NCBI GenBank assembly: GCA_035949055.1
Contig: DASZIO010000018.1
Coordinates: 1-23,271 of the forward strand
Reading direction: 5' to 3'
Source: Bog-756 sp035949055
GTDB taxonomy: Bacteria; Actinomycetota; Acidimicrobiia; Acidimicrobiales; RAAP-2
Length of the DNA: 23,271 nt
Part shown: piece after piece, positions 1-7,878 of the stretch
Numbering within the stretch: position 1 is the stretch's first letter
Layout of the letters: the number at the start of each line of letters is the position of its first letter
Translations under genes and position numbers: made by a program
Notes under the pieces: model-generated
Told to the model about the DNA's origin: nothing
The model's input: only the letters and a program-made list of their open reading frames with translations
Database searches by the model: none

Positions 1-112
<112 letters not shown>

Positions 113-200
113 GATCTCGTCCGGCCTTGCGACCATCGGAAATCGAAGAGTCGGCTTTGAGGGAAAACATACCCACTCGGCCAACTTGAAACTGGCAAAA

Positions 201-219
201 GAACGGACATTGTCCGTTC
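201..219 (-). repeat. Perfect 9-bp inverted repeat in the rrn leader
   Basis: GAACGGACA and TGTCCGTTC are exact reverse complements separated by one base. As RNA this folds as an 8-bp stem with a 3-nt loop. On the minus (transcribed) strand it is followed directly by TTTT. It could be a processing or antitermination hairpin. As DNA it could equally be a dyad operator. Confidence 0.6.
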
Positions 220-281
220 AATGCTGATATTGACTGCGACCTCGGGTTTCCCCGCGGCCGCCCGCACTGACTTTTGGCTAT

Positions 282-328
282 CACTATTCCGTTTTCAAGG
301 AGCGACCGGGCACACGCCTCAAGGGCGT
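282..328 (-). promoter_or_regulatory. Putative rrn antitermination/processing elements (boxB-like hairpin plus conserved leader motif)
   Basis: On the minus strand, a 5-bp stem ACGCC-loop-GGCGT (328 to 314) is followed 13 nt later by CCTTGAAAACGGAATAGTG (300 to 282). The latter resembles the TTGAGAACTCAATAG-type element found in actinobacterial rRNA leaders and spacers. The resemblance is from memory of the family; the function here is inferred. Confidence 0.4.
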
Positions 329-416
329 CGATGCCGGGTTTTCCGCAGCCAGGGGCAAGCGCCCCGTTCTGTCGGTTCCTGGCGACGCCCTCACGGGTCG
401 TTCACCGGGGCTACTG

Positions 417-445
417 AGCGTAGTCCCGCGGCCCAGGGGTGTCAA
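417..445 (-). promoter_or_regulatory. rrn promoter (TTGACA - 17 nt - TACGCT)
   Basis: On the minus strand a perfect sigma70-type -35 box TTGACA (445 to 440) is followed after exactly 17 nt by TACGCT (422 to 417), which fits the actinobacterial -10 pattern TAnnnT. Transcription would start near 410 and run through the leader into 16S. It is the best promoter match in the 476-nt gap between dipZ and 16S. Confidence 0.75.
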
Positions 446-505
446 TCGCACCCCCGTCCGGTCCTTCCGACCCAGTAGCCGTAGGCTCCCGACGCGGCCT
501 TGGTC

Positions 506-524
506 GTGGTGGTCGTCCCACCAC
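506..524 (-). terminator. Possible dipZ terminator hairpin
   Basis: A 7-bp perfect stem (GTGGTGG/CCACCAC) with a 5-nt loop lies 65-83 nt after the dipZ stop codon and before the rrn promoter. No U-tract follows on the minus strand, as is common for actinobacterial terminators. A second, imperfect GC-rich dyad lies at 557-571, closer to the stop. Confidence 0.4.
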
Positions 525-588
525 CCGTTCCCCTTCCACAACCGGTTACGGAACCAGGGGCCGCGGTCCCCGCCCTAGCTGCCGGGCG

Positions 589-2349
589 TCAACCGAAGGT
601 GAAATCATAGGCCTGCACCCCCGGGGCGAAGGCCAGGCTCAGGAGGGCTCGCCGCGGCGACGACGAGGCGACCAGCTGGTAGAGCTTCGGCTCGCCGCTG
701 AGCAAGACCATACCGGTCCTTTGGCCGTCGACCGAGACCGAGACGGACCCGGCTCCGCCCATGACCAGATAGACGTCCTTGGCCCCGAAATTCAGCAGCA
801 GCGTGGCTCCGGGCCCAGCGGTCGAGCTCTCCTTGCCGATCGACCATTGGCCGTTGTAGTCGTAACTGTCCTCCGGGACGGTGACCGGCGCTTGATATGC
901 GGCCATCTCGTCCTCCTGGATGGTCTGGCCGGCCAGATTCTGGGGGTGCTGGTACCCGAGGTAGGACTCCGGGGTGGTCTGTTCGGTAGGCGTGGCGTTC
1001 GGCACATCGGTGGCCGACGGCAACACCACCCCGGGGTGTGCCTGCACCAGCAGGCGCCTGATGAACGACTCGGTCTGAGCGTATGCCCCTTCCCCGAAGT
1101 CGACGTGGCGGATCTGCCCGGATGCGTCGACGAGGTATTCGGCCGGCCAGTAGGCGTTCTCATAGGCGTTCCACGTCACGTAGTTGTTGTCGATGGCAAT
1201 CGGATAGTCCACCCCGAGCTGCCGGGCGGCCGACGACACATTGGACACGACGTGCTCGAACGCGAACTCGGGGGTGTGGACGCCGATGATGGTCAAACCG
1301 TCCGCGGCATAGGAGCGGTTCCACGCCTCGAGATGCGGCAGTGTTCGTTGGCAGTTGATGCAGGAGTAGGTCCAGAAGTCGACGAGCACCACCCGGCCCT
1401 TCAGCCCGCTGATCGAGAGTGGCCTCCCAGCCGGCGTGTTCAGCCAGCGCTCGATGCCCTGCAACCGCGGGGCCGGGCCGCACTCCTGCAGGACCGGACC
1501 GGCCGGAGTGCACGATGCGAGCGCACCGGTGTCGCTGGCCCCGGTGACACCGGCGAGGGCCTGTTTGGCGGACGCACCGGTTTCGAAGTGGTTCTGCAGG
1601 ACATCGGTGTAGCCGGGAACGGCTCGCTGCAGTCCGTCGGTCAGATTTAGCCCGACGACCAATGCGGTGAGGATGAGGACGGCGCCGATCAGCCGGCGGC
1701 CCACAGCCGCCTTCGACCGTATGAGCTGCATCCGTCCGGCCAGGCGTTGACCGAGCAACGCAAATATGGACAGGGGCACCGCGACACCGATGGCAAATGA
1801 GGCGGTCAATACCACGGCCCGGATGCCGATGTGATGGCTGGCGCTCACCACGGTGATGGCGGCCAGTACCGGACCGGCACACGGGACGAACACGAGCCCG
1901 AGGCTGACCCCGAGGACGAATCCCCCGGCTTCGGTGTATTGGCGCCCCCGCGCCAGCGCGGTGAACGGCCGCTCCAGGACCATCCCGACGGCCGGGACCA
2001 CCAGGCCGAGCCCGACGATCCCGAGAACGAACAACCCGATCCACCGCAGGGCGTCCTGCGGCAAGCCGAGCAGGCTCAACAGCCATGATCCCACCAGCGT
2101 GAAGACGGAGAAGCTGAGCACCAGGCCGGCGACCACGGCCATCGGCCGGCGGCTCCGGGCCCGCGCGGTAACCGCGGTAGTCGTCGGCTCCTGACGACCC
2201 GGCGTCGACGCTTTGGCCGCTACGTCGGCCTCGTCCTCCAACCCGGTTGCCGCCCCCGCGGCGAAGATCACCGGGACGACCGGAATGATGCAGGGCGAGA
2301 TGCCCGCGACCAGGCCGCCGAGGAAACCGATGACGATGAGGGTGACCAC
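589..2349 (-). CDS. dipZ: DipZ-like protein: CcdA membrane domain fused to a thioredoxin-like domain
   Basis: A 586-aa membrane protein predicted to pass reducing power from the cytoplasm to an extracytoplasmic thioredoxin domain. Residues 1-235 form a CcdA/DsbD-type domain with about six hydrophobic segments and the paired cysteines in GISPCIIP (C20) and FVPCAGP (C157). Residues 290-440 form a TlpA/AhpC-like thioredoxin fold with active site CINC (C330, C333) in DFWTYSCINC and the cis-proline motif YWPAEY. Residues 460-586 are a beta-rich C-terminal domain as in mycobacterial DipZ. A TGA two codons upstream makes the GTG at 2349 the first possible start; its Shine-Dalgarno (GGCAGG) is weak. 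A low-complexity insert (about 37-70) splits the membrane domain after the first helix. It lies 109 nt after argH and is probably a separate unit. The fold is clear; the physiological partner is not. Confidence 0.9.
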   Translation of the reverse strand: MVTLIVIGFLGGLVAGISPCIIPVVPVIFAAGAATGLEDEADVAAKASTPGRQEPTTTAVTARARSRRPMAVVAGLVLSFSVFTLVGSWLLSLLGLPQDALRWIGLFVLGIVGLGLVVPAVGMVLERPFTALARGRQYTEAGGFVLGVSLGLVFVPCAGPVLAAITVVSASHHIGIRAVVLTASFAIGVAVPLSIFALLGQRLAGRMQLIRSKAAVGRRLIGAVLILTALVVGLNLTDGLQRAVPGYTDVLQNHFETGASAKQALAGVTGASDTGALASCTPAGPVLQECGPAPRLQGIERWLNTPAGRPLSISGLKGRVVLVDFWTYSCINCQRTLPHLEAWNRSYAADGLTIIGVHTPEFAFEHVVSNVSSAARQLGVDYPIAIDNNYVTWNAYENAYWPAEYLVDASGQIRHVDFGEGAYAQTESFIRRLLVQAHPGVVLPSATDVPNATPTEQTTPESYLGYQHPQNLAGQTIQEDEMAAYQAPVTVPEDSYDYNGQWSIGKESSTAGPGATLLLNFGAKDVYLVMGGAGSVSVSVDGQRTGMVLLSGEPKLYQLVASSSPRRALLSLAFAPGVQAYDFTFG

Positions 2350-2415
2350 CGGCGATCAGCCTGCCACGGCCGGGCTCCGGCCAGACGTCGGCCCCGCTCG
2401 CGGAGGACCGGGGCA

Positions 2416-2453
2416 GGCCGGAATCGGGCCCCGCAGTCGGCTCGATTCCGGCC
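2416..2453 (-). terminator. Hairpin after argH, probable terminator of the arg operon
   Basis: An 11-bp perfect inverted repeat (GGCCGGAATCG / CGATTCCGGCC) with a 16-nt loop begins 5 nt past the argH TAG. It is followed on the minus strand by GC-rich sequence without a U-tract, so it would be a U-less terminator or an mRNA 3'-end stabiliser. Either way it separates the arg operon from dipZ. Confidence 0.55.
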
Positions 2454-2458
2454 GGCGC

Positions 2459-3844
2459 CTACTGTTGAACCGGCAGGCGGTGTCGGTCGAGCTCGAGCCG
2501 GTCGAGGTACTGGGTCATCTGTACCTTCACTGCTGCTGGACCGGCGCCGCCCGGTGTGGTGCGCCGGGTGATGGCCACTCCCGGTTCCAGCAATGGGACA
2601 GCCTCCGACCCCAGCGCGGGGTGCGCCGCGACCAGTTCGGCCAACGGCACGTGACGCTCGACCGAATCGCGTACCAGAGCCCCGACGACAGCATGGGCCT
2701 CGCGGAACGGCATGCCCTGCTGCACCAGCCATTCGGCCAGGTCCACCGCGGCCACCGCCTCCCCGTCGGCTGCCTCCTGCATCCGGGCGGTCACGAAGGT
2801 GACCGAGGACACCAACCCGGTCATGGCGGCCAAGGCCAGATGGGTCTGTCGGAGCGAGTCGAAGAGCGGTTCCTTGTCCTCCTGCAAGTCTCGGTTGTAG
2901 GCCAGGGGTAGCCCCTTGAGCGTGGCGAGCAGCCCGGTCAGGTTTCCGATCAGCCGACCCGACTTGCCTCGGGCGAGCTCGGCCACGTCGGGGTTCTTCT
3001 TCTGCGGCAACATCGAGCTCCCCGTGGCGTAGTCGTCGGCCAGGACGGCGAAGCCGAACTCCTCACTCGACCACACCACCAGCTCCTCTCCGATGCGCGA
3101 CAGGTGGACACCGACCAGAGCGAGATCGAACAGGGCCTCGGCGACGAAGTCGCGGTCTGAGACAGCGTCCAGCGAGTTCTCGAACCGACGACGAAACCCG
3201 AGGTCGGACGCGACACCGTCTGGGTCGAGGGGCAGCGAGCTCCCGGCCAGCGCCCCGGCACCCAGCGGAGAGACGTCGAGCCTGTCCACAGTGGAGAGCA
3301 GCCGGTCGACGTCTCGCGACAGGGCCCACCCGTGGGCTAGCAGGTGGTGGGCCAGGAGAACCGGCTGGGCGCGCTGCAGGTGGGTGTATCCGGGAAGATA
3401 GGAATCGCCCGCCTCTCCGGCCCGGTCCCCCAGCACCTGCTGGAAGGTGACGATCTCGGCCGCCACCCGGCTCAGCTCCCGCTTGGTGAACAACCGCAAA
3501 TCGGTGGCCACCTGGTCGTTGCGGCTGCGACCGGTGTGCAGCTTGGCGCCCACGTCGCCGGCGAGCTCGGTGACCCGGCGCTCGATCGAGGTGTGAATGT
3601 CCTCGTCGTCGGCCGCGAAGCGGAACGACCCCGATGTCATCTCCGATTCCACGTCGTCGAGAGCGGACAAGAGGGTCGCCACCTCGTCGTCGGCGAGCAG
3701 TCCGCTGCGACCGAGCCCCCGGACATGGGCCCTCGACCCGGTGAGGTCGTCGTGGGCCAGCTCCCGGTCGTAGTGGAGGCTGCTCGAGTACTCCATCACT
3801 TCTGCCGCGGTGCCGTCACCTAGACGACCGTGCCAGAGGGTCAT
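2459..3844 (-). CDS. argH: Argininosuccinate lyase
   Basis: Last step of arginine synthesis: it splits argininosuccinate into arginine and fumarate in the cytoplasm, acting as a homotetramer. The protein is 461 aa, normal for the family. The N-terminus MTLWHGRLG matches the usual ArgH start, and the fumarase/aspartase superfamily signature GSSMLPQKKNPD, which carries the catalytic-loop serine, is intact. The TGSRAH and TGRSRNDQVATD substrate-binding motifs are also present. The reading frame stays open about 137 codons upstream, but that part is antisense-type noise inside argG. The ATG at 3844 overlaps the argG stop as ATGA, which fixes the start and suggests translational coupling. It is the last gene of the operon and is followed by a hairpin. 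Confidence 0.97.
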   Translation of the reverse strand: MTLWHGRLGDGTAAEVMEYSSSLHYDRELAHDDLTGSRAHVRGLGRSGLLADDEVATLLSALDDVESEMTSGSFRFAADDEDIHTSIERRVTELAGDVGAKLHTGRSRNDQVATDLRLFTKRELSRVAAEIVTFQQVLGDRAGEAGDSYLPGYTHLQRAQPVLLAHHLLAHGWALSRDVDRLLSTVDRLDVSPLGAGALAGSSLPLDPDGVASDLGFRRRFENSLDAVSDRDFVAEALFDLALVGVHLSRIGEELVVWSSEEFGFAVLADDYATGSSMLPQKKNPDVAELARGKSGRLIGNLTGLLATLKGLPLAYNRDLQEDKEPLFDSLRQTHLALAAMTGLVSSVTFVTARMQEAADGEAVAAVDLAEWLVQQGMPFREAHAVVGALVRDSVERHVPLAELVAAHPALGSEAVPLLEPGVAITRRTTPGGAGPAAVKVQMTQYLDRLELDRHRLPVQQ

Positions 3845-5076
3845 GGTCCCGAGTTCCCCGACGGCCCACTGGCGCCGCCCCCGTCTTGGACCGACGACCA
3901 CGTGGCCACACCGAGCCCCCACAAGCGGACGAACCCTTCGGCGTCCTGATGCCGGAACGTGTCGGTCGAGTCGTAGGTGGCGAGTCCATGGTCGTAGAGG
4001 GCGAAGGGACTTCGCCGCCCTACCACCCAGCATCGCCCGGTATCCAGGCGCAAACGCACGTCGCCGGTCACATGGCGCTGTGATTCGATGATGAAGCCGT
4101 CGAGCGCCTGCTTGAGCGGTGAGAACCACAGGCCGTCGTAGACCAGCTCGGACCACCGCGGCTCGAGGCGGATCTTCTCGTGCTGGAGGTCGCGCTCGAG
4201 GGTGAGGTCCTCCATGTCTGCGTGAGCCAGCAGTAGCGCGAGGGCCGCCGGGCATTCGTATGCCTCGCGGCTCTTGATGCCCACTCGACGGTTCTCAACC
4301 ATGTCGAGCCGACCGAAGGCGTAGGACCCCACGATCCGGTTCATCTCGGTGATGAGAGCCAGCGGCGCCAGCGCCTGTCCGTCCAGGGACACCGGCACAC
4401 CCGACTCGAATCCGACGACGAGCTCGGTCGGTTCGGTGGCCGTGGGGCGCGTCATGGCGTACACGTCTTCGGGGGGCCGGGCCCAGAGATCCTCGATCAC
4501 GCCGCATTCGATGGCCCTGCCCCAGAGGTTCTCGTCGATCGAATAGAGCTTCTCCTTGGTCACCGACAGCGGGATCTCCCACTTGGCTGCGTACTCGATG
4601 CAGTCCTCCCGAGACAGGCCCCAGCGACGGGCCGGAGCTAGTACCTCGAGGTCCGGCGCCAGCGCCCGTGTCCCGACTTCGAACCGGACCTGGTCGTTGC
4701 CCTTGCCGGTGCAACCGTGCGCCACTGCGCCGGCATTGTGCCGGCGGGCCTCGGCCACCAGGTGCTTGACGATCACCGGTCGCGACAGCGCCGAGACGAG
4801 CGGGTACTTGCCCTCGTACTTGGCATTGGCCATGAGGGCCGGGACGCAGAAGTCCTCGGCCATCTCGGAGCGGGCATCGACGACCACCGCCTCGACCGCG
4901 CCGGCGGCCAGCGCCCGGCTGCGGATCGCCTCCCACTCCTGGCCACCTGACTCGGCGGACTGTCCGACATCGACGGCCACGGCCACCACTTCGGCGTCGC
5001 TGTTCTCGATCAGCCACCGGACGGCGACCGAGGTGTCCAGACCGCCGCTGTAGGCCAGCACCACCCGTTGTCTCAT
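3841..5076 (-). CDS. argG: Argininosuccinate synthase
   Basis: Joins citrulline and aspartate to argininosuccinate using ATP, which is cleaved to AMP and pyrophosphate. The protein is 411 aa. The N-terminal ATP-pyrophosphatase loop AYSGGLDTSV (residues 9-18) is intact, followed by the HGCTGKGNDQVRFE motif and the EDLWARPPEDVYAMT block typical of the family. The ATG at 5076 has a good Shine-Dalgarno, AAGGGG, 7 nt upstream, and overlaps the argR stop as ATGA. The last ~12 residues are a Gly/Ser-rich tail of no evident function. It sits between argR and argH in the operon. Confidence 0.97.
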   Translation of the reverse strand: MRQRVVLAYSGGLDTSVAVRWLIENSDAEVVAVAVDVGQSAESGGQEWEAIRSRALAAGAVEAVVVDARSEMAEDFCVPALMANAKYEGKYPLVSALSRPVIVKHLVAEARRHNAGAVAHGCTGKGNDQVRFEVGTRALAPDLEVLAPARRWGLSREDCIEYAAKWEIPLSVTKEKLYSIDENLWGRAIECGVIEDLWARPPEDVYAMTRPTATEPTELVVGFESGVPVSLDGQALAPLALITEMNRIVGSYAFGRLDMVENRRVGIKSREAYECPAALALLLAHADMEDLTLERDLQHEKIRLEPRWSELVYDGLWFSPLKQALDGFIIESQRHVTGDVRLRLDTGRCWVVGRRSPFALYDHGLATYDSTDTFRHQDAEGFVRLWGLGVATWSSVQDGGGASGPSGNSGP

Positions 5077-5633
5077 GATCTACCCCTTGCTCGCACTTTC
5101 GATCGGCGCGCCGAACCCGGCGCGGTGTCCCCACTGCGATCTGGCCCGTTCCGCTGGTCGGGGGACAGGGTGTCGAGTCCGGCCACCTCGGCCAAGCGGT
5201 CGGCGACGGCGGTTCCCCCGGACGGCTCCGACGCCACGACCAGCACTGTGTCGTCCCCCGCCACCGTACCGATCACGCCCGGGAAGCCGCTGCGATCGAG
5301 CGCCGATCCGACGACATGGGCGGACCCAGGCGGGGTGCGCAGCACCACCAGGTTCGCCGAACAGCGGGCCTCGACCACCCACTCTCCGAGCACCCGGCGC
5401 AGATGGTCCTCGGGAGCCACCTGCCGGGACGGAAGCTCAGGCAATGCGTAGGCGGTCTCGCCACCGGGGAGCCGGACCTTGACGGCGCCGAGCTCCTCGA
5501 GATCGCGGGAGACGGTCGTCTGGGTGGCCTCGATCCCTTCACCGGCCAGCAGTTCGACCAGGTGCGCCTGGCTCCCGACCGCTCGGGTCTCGAGCAGTTT
5601 GGTGATGCGGTGCTGTCGCTGGTGCTTGGTCAC
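5073..5633 (-). CDS. argR: Arginine repressor ArgR
   Basis: A hexameric transcription factor that binds ARG boxes when loaded with arginine. The protein is 186 aa. Residues 1-60 form the winged helix with the recognition segment TQTTVSRDLEELGAVKV. The C-terminal domain carries the arginine-binding GTVAGDDTVLVV segment. It is longer than the usual ~150-170 aa because of a basic, probably disordered tail of ~30 residues (SPDQRNG to RARGRS). The GTG at 5633 overlaps the argF stop as GTGA and has a near-perfect Shine-Dalgarno, GAGGAGG, so it is probably translated well for an internal cistron. Being inside the operon it presumably represses, it should form a negative feedback loop. Confidence 0.95.
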   Translation of the reverse strand: MTKHQRQHRITKLLETRAVGSQAHLVELLAGEGIEATQTTVSRDLEELGAVKVRLPGGETAYALPELPSRQVAPEDHLRRVLGEWVVEARCSANLVVLRTPPGSAHVVGSALDRSGFPGVIGTVAGDDTVLVVASEPSGGTAVADRLAEVAGLDTLSPDQRNGPDRSGDTAPGSARRSKVRARGRS

Positions 5634-6637
5634 AGCCGACCTCCTCGTTCGCCGGGTGCGGCACTCGATGCACCGCGGCCGTCAGCCGGTGCCCCACGCA
5701 CCCAGGCGAACAGGCCCCGCATGGCGTGCATCCGGTTGGTCGCCTGCTGCCAGACGACGCTCTGGGGACCGTCGACGACCGCTGCACTGATCTCCTCACC
5801 CCGATGGGCGGGTAGGCAGTGGAGGACGACCGCATGGGGAGCTGCTCCGGCCAGCAGCGTCTCGTCGACCGAGTGACCGGCGAAGTCGCTGAGCCGGGCC
5901 TCCGCCTCGGCTTCCTGCCCCATCGACGTCCAGACGTCGGTATAGAGGGCGTCGACACCGGCGACCGCCTCTTGCGGATCGGTGGTCACGAGGACCCGCC
6001 CGCCGAAAGACTCGATCAACGCGATGTCCTCGGGCGATGGTCCGTACCCCTCGGGGGAGGCGACCCGGGTGGCCGTCCCCACCATGGAAGCGGCCACGGC
6101 CAGCGATCGCCAGACGTTGTTGGCGTCCCCTACGTAGGCCACGGTGAGCTCTGGGAGTGCAGCGACCCCGAAGACCTGGCGCAGGGTGAGCAGGTCGGCG
6201 AGGGCCTGACACGGGTGGGCCACGTCAGACAGCAGGTTGACGACCGGGACGCCCACGCCGGCCCGGTCGAGGGCATCGCGCATGCGGACCAACGACCGGT
6301 GGTCGATGACGCGAGCGCCGATGACCGAGTGGTAGCAGGCCAAGGTCCGGGCCACGTCGGCCGCCGGCTCCCGGACGTCGAGTCCCACCTCGTGCCCCTG
6401 GATGTACACCGGGTGCCCACCGAGCGCCACTACCGCCATCTCCGAGCTGTTGCGGGTGCGGTTGGAGGCCTTCTCGAACAGGAGGGCCACGCCGCAACCC
6501 TCGAGCAGCCGCGACGATTGGGACGGGTCGGCCTCGGCCATCGCCAACACCGCCCACAGACCTTCGATCCCGAGGTCGTCGACATCGAGTACGTGCCTCG
6601 TGGGCATGGGGGCTTGCCGGTCCGGCCGGACCGTCAT
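5630..6637 (-). CDS. argF: Ornithine carbamoyltransferase
   Basis: Makes citrulline from ornithine and carbamoyl phosphate. The protein is 335 aa. The second carbamoyl-phosphate motif HPCQ (141-144), the ornithine-binding SMG loop (DVWTSMG) and the catalytic HCLP (273-276) are all present, which separates it from aspartate and N-acetylornithine transcarbamylases. The first carbamoyl-phosphate motif is FEKASNRTRN (54-63), where the textbook sequence is S-T-R-T-R; the threonine is replaced by asparagine and both arginines are kept. The ATG at 6637 overlaps the argD stop as ATGA and has a purine-rich AAGGGGG upstream. Confidence 0.95.
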   Translation of the reverse strand: MTVRPDRQAPMPTRHVLDVDDLGIEGLWAVLAMAEADPSQSSRLLEGCGVALLFEKASNRTRNSSEMAVVALGGHPVYIQGHEVGLDVREPAADVARTLACYHSVIGARVIDHRSLVRMRDALDRAGVGVPVVNLLSDVAHPCQALADLLTLRQVFGVAALPELTVAYVGDANNVWRSLAVAASMVGTATRVASPEGYGPSPEDIALIESFGGRVLVTTDPQEAVAGVDALYTDVWTSMGQEAEAEARLSDFAGHSVDETLLAGAAPHAVVLHCLPAHRGEEISAAVVDGPQSVVWQQATNRMHAMRGLFAWVRGAPADGRGASSAAPGERGGRL

Positions 6638-7878
6638 CGGTCACCCCCTTCCCCCCCGGTGGCGCCGGCCAGGACGGGTTCGAGGATCGCCACCGCCCGG
6701 TCCACCTCCATCGCTGACACCAGCAGCGATGGCGCGAACCGCAGGACGTCAGGCCGCGGCGCGTTGATCACCAGGCCGGCAGCCAGGGCCTCCTGACACA
6801 CGCGGCGGGCGACGGGATCGGCGAGTACCGAGCCGACCAGCAGCCCTTCGCCCCTGACCTCGGCCACCCCGGGGAGGGCGAGGAGGGCCCGGCTGAGCCG
6901 GGTTCCCATCTCGCTGGCCCGTCCGGGTGCACCCTCGGCCTCCATGACCGCCAGGGTCGCCCGGACGGCCGCCATGGCCAGTGGCTGGCCCCCGAACGTG
7001 CTGCCGTGGTCGCCGGGCTCGAATGCCGCCGCCACCTCTGCACGCGCCCAGCACGCCCCGACCGGCATGCCGTTGCCGAGGGCCTTCGCCATGGTCACGA
7101 TGTCCGGTTCCACGCCCAGGTGGTGGAACCCGAACCAGCGCCCGGTCCGTGCCAACCCGGTCTGGACCTCGTCGACGATCAGGAGGATGTCCCGGTCGGA
7201 GCAGAGCTGGCGGAGCCCGACCAGGTAGTCCGACGACGGCACCACCACGCCCGACTCGCCGAGGACCGGTTCCACCAGGACGGCGGCCACCCGTGCAGGA
7301 TCGCACGCGGCCTCCATGGCCGGGAGGTCGTCGAAGGGCACGTGGTCGAACCCGTCGGGCATCGGCAGGAACGCGGTCTGCTTGTCGACCTGGCCGGTCG
7401 CCGCCAGTGCGCCGAGCGTGCGGCCGTGGAACGAGTCCCAGGTGCTGACCACCGCGAAGCGTCCCGCTCCAGCCCATCGACGGGCCAGCTTGATGGCGCA
7501 CTCGTTGGCCTCAGCCCCCGAGTTGGCGAAGAACACCTGACCGCCCGCCGGCCGGGTGCCGCCTCCCACCAGGCGGTCCAGCGTGGTCGCCACCTCCGGC
7601 CCGACCGGGTTGCCGAACAGGTTGGACACGTGGCACAGCGTGCGCGCCTGTTCGGCAACGGCCTCGGCCACCACCGGATGGGCGTGGCCGAGTGAGGTCA
7701 CGGCCAGCCCGGAGAGGAAGTCGAGGTAGGGTCGGCCGTCGGTGTCGTAGAGGATGCTGCCCTCGCCGCGCACGAATGTCACGGTGGGATCGGCGTAGGT
7801 GGGCATGAGGGCCGACCGGTCGATGTCGTCCCTGTTCCTTCCGGCCAGGCCGGACCCGGTCGCGCCAGAGCCCGTCAC
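6634..7878 (-). CDS. argD: Acetylornithine aminotransferase
   Basis: A PLP enzyme that transaminates N-acetylglutamate semialdehyde to N-acetylornithine. The protein is 414 aa. Visible are the NSGAEANE motif (119-126), the cofactor aspartate in LLIVDEVQTG (D236) and the Schiff-base lysine in VTMAKALGNG (K265), as in class III aminotransferases. The GTG at 7878 is chosen because it overlaps the argB stop as GTGA and has GGAG 8 nt upstream; the frame stays open further upstream without homology. A start at M25 (MPTYADP) would also keep the whole fold, because the first 24 residues are a non-conserved leader. Related enzymes may also serve lysine synthesis (DapC activity); nothing here decides that. 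Confidence 0.95.
   Translation of the reverse strand: MTGSGATGSGLAGRNRDDIDRSALMPTYADPTVTFVRGEGSILYDTDGRPYLDFLSGLAVTSLGHAHPVVAEAVAEQARTLCHVSNLFGNPVGPEVATTLDRLVGGGTRPAGGQVFFANSGAEANECAIKLARRWAGAGRFAVVSTWDSFHGRTLGALAATGQVDKQTAFLPMPDGFDHVPFDDLPAMEAACDPARVAAVLVEPVLGESGVVVPSSDYLVGLRQLCSDRDILLIVDEVQTGLARTGRWFGFHHLGVEPDIVTMAKALGNGMPVGACWARAEVAAAFEPGDHGSTFGGQPLAMAAVRATLAVMEAEGAPGRASEMGTRLSRALLALPGVAEVRGEGLLVGSVLADPVARRVCQEALAAGLVINAPRPDVLRFAPSLLVSAMEVDRAVAILEPVLAGATGGEGGDR

Larger units (their letters stand above)
113..410 (-). promoter_or_regulatory. rrn leader RNA upstream of 16S
   Basis: This is the untranslated leader between the predicted rrn transcription start (about 410) and mature 16S. I see no credible gene in it. 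On the minus strand it holds a GGGGC-GCTT-GCCCC hairpin (352-365), an ACGCC/GGCGT stem (314-328), a conserved-looking TTGAAAACGGAATAGTG element (282-300) and a 9-bp palindrome (201-219). Such leaders carry antitermination (boxB/boxA type) and RNase III processing signals. Which hairpin does which job is inference, because the matching strand of any processing stem would lie 3' of 16S, outside the window. Confidence 0.65.

Noticed and set aside
557..571. GC-rich dyad after dipZ as its main terminator
   Set aside because: The stem has a central mismatch and only four outer pairs; the 506-524 hairpin is better.
439..1650. Long plus-strand open frame (403 codons) across the dipZ 3' part
   Set aside because: It is antisense to clear DipZ domains, has Arg/Gly/Asp-rich shadow composition and no recognisable motif.
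3845..4255. N-terminal extension of argH (about 137 codons open upstream of MTLWHG)
   Set aside because: It overlaps argG in another frame, is Arg/Pro-rich without homology, and the ATGA overlap gives a natural start.
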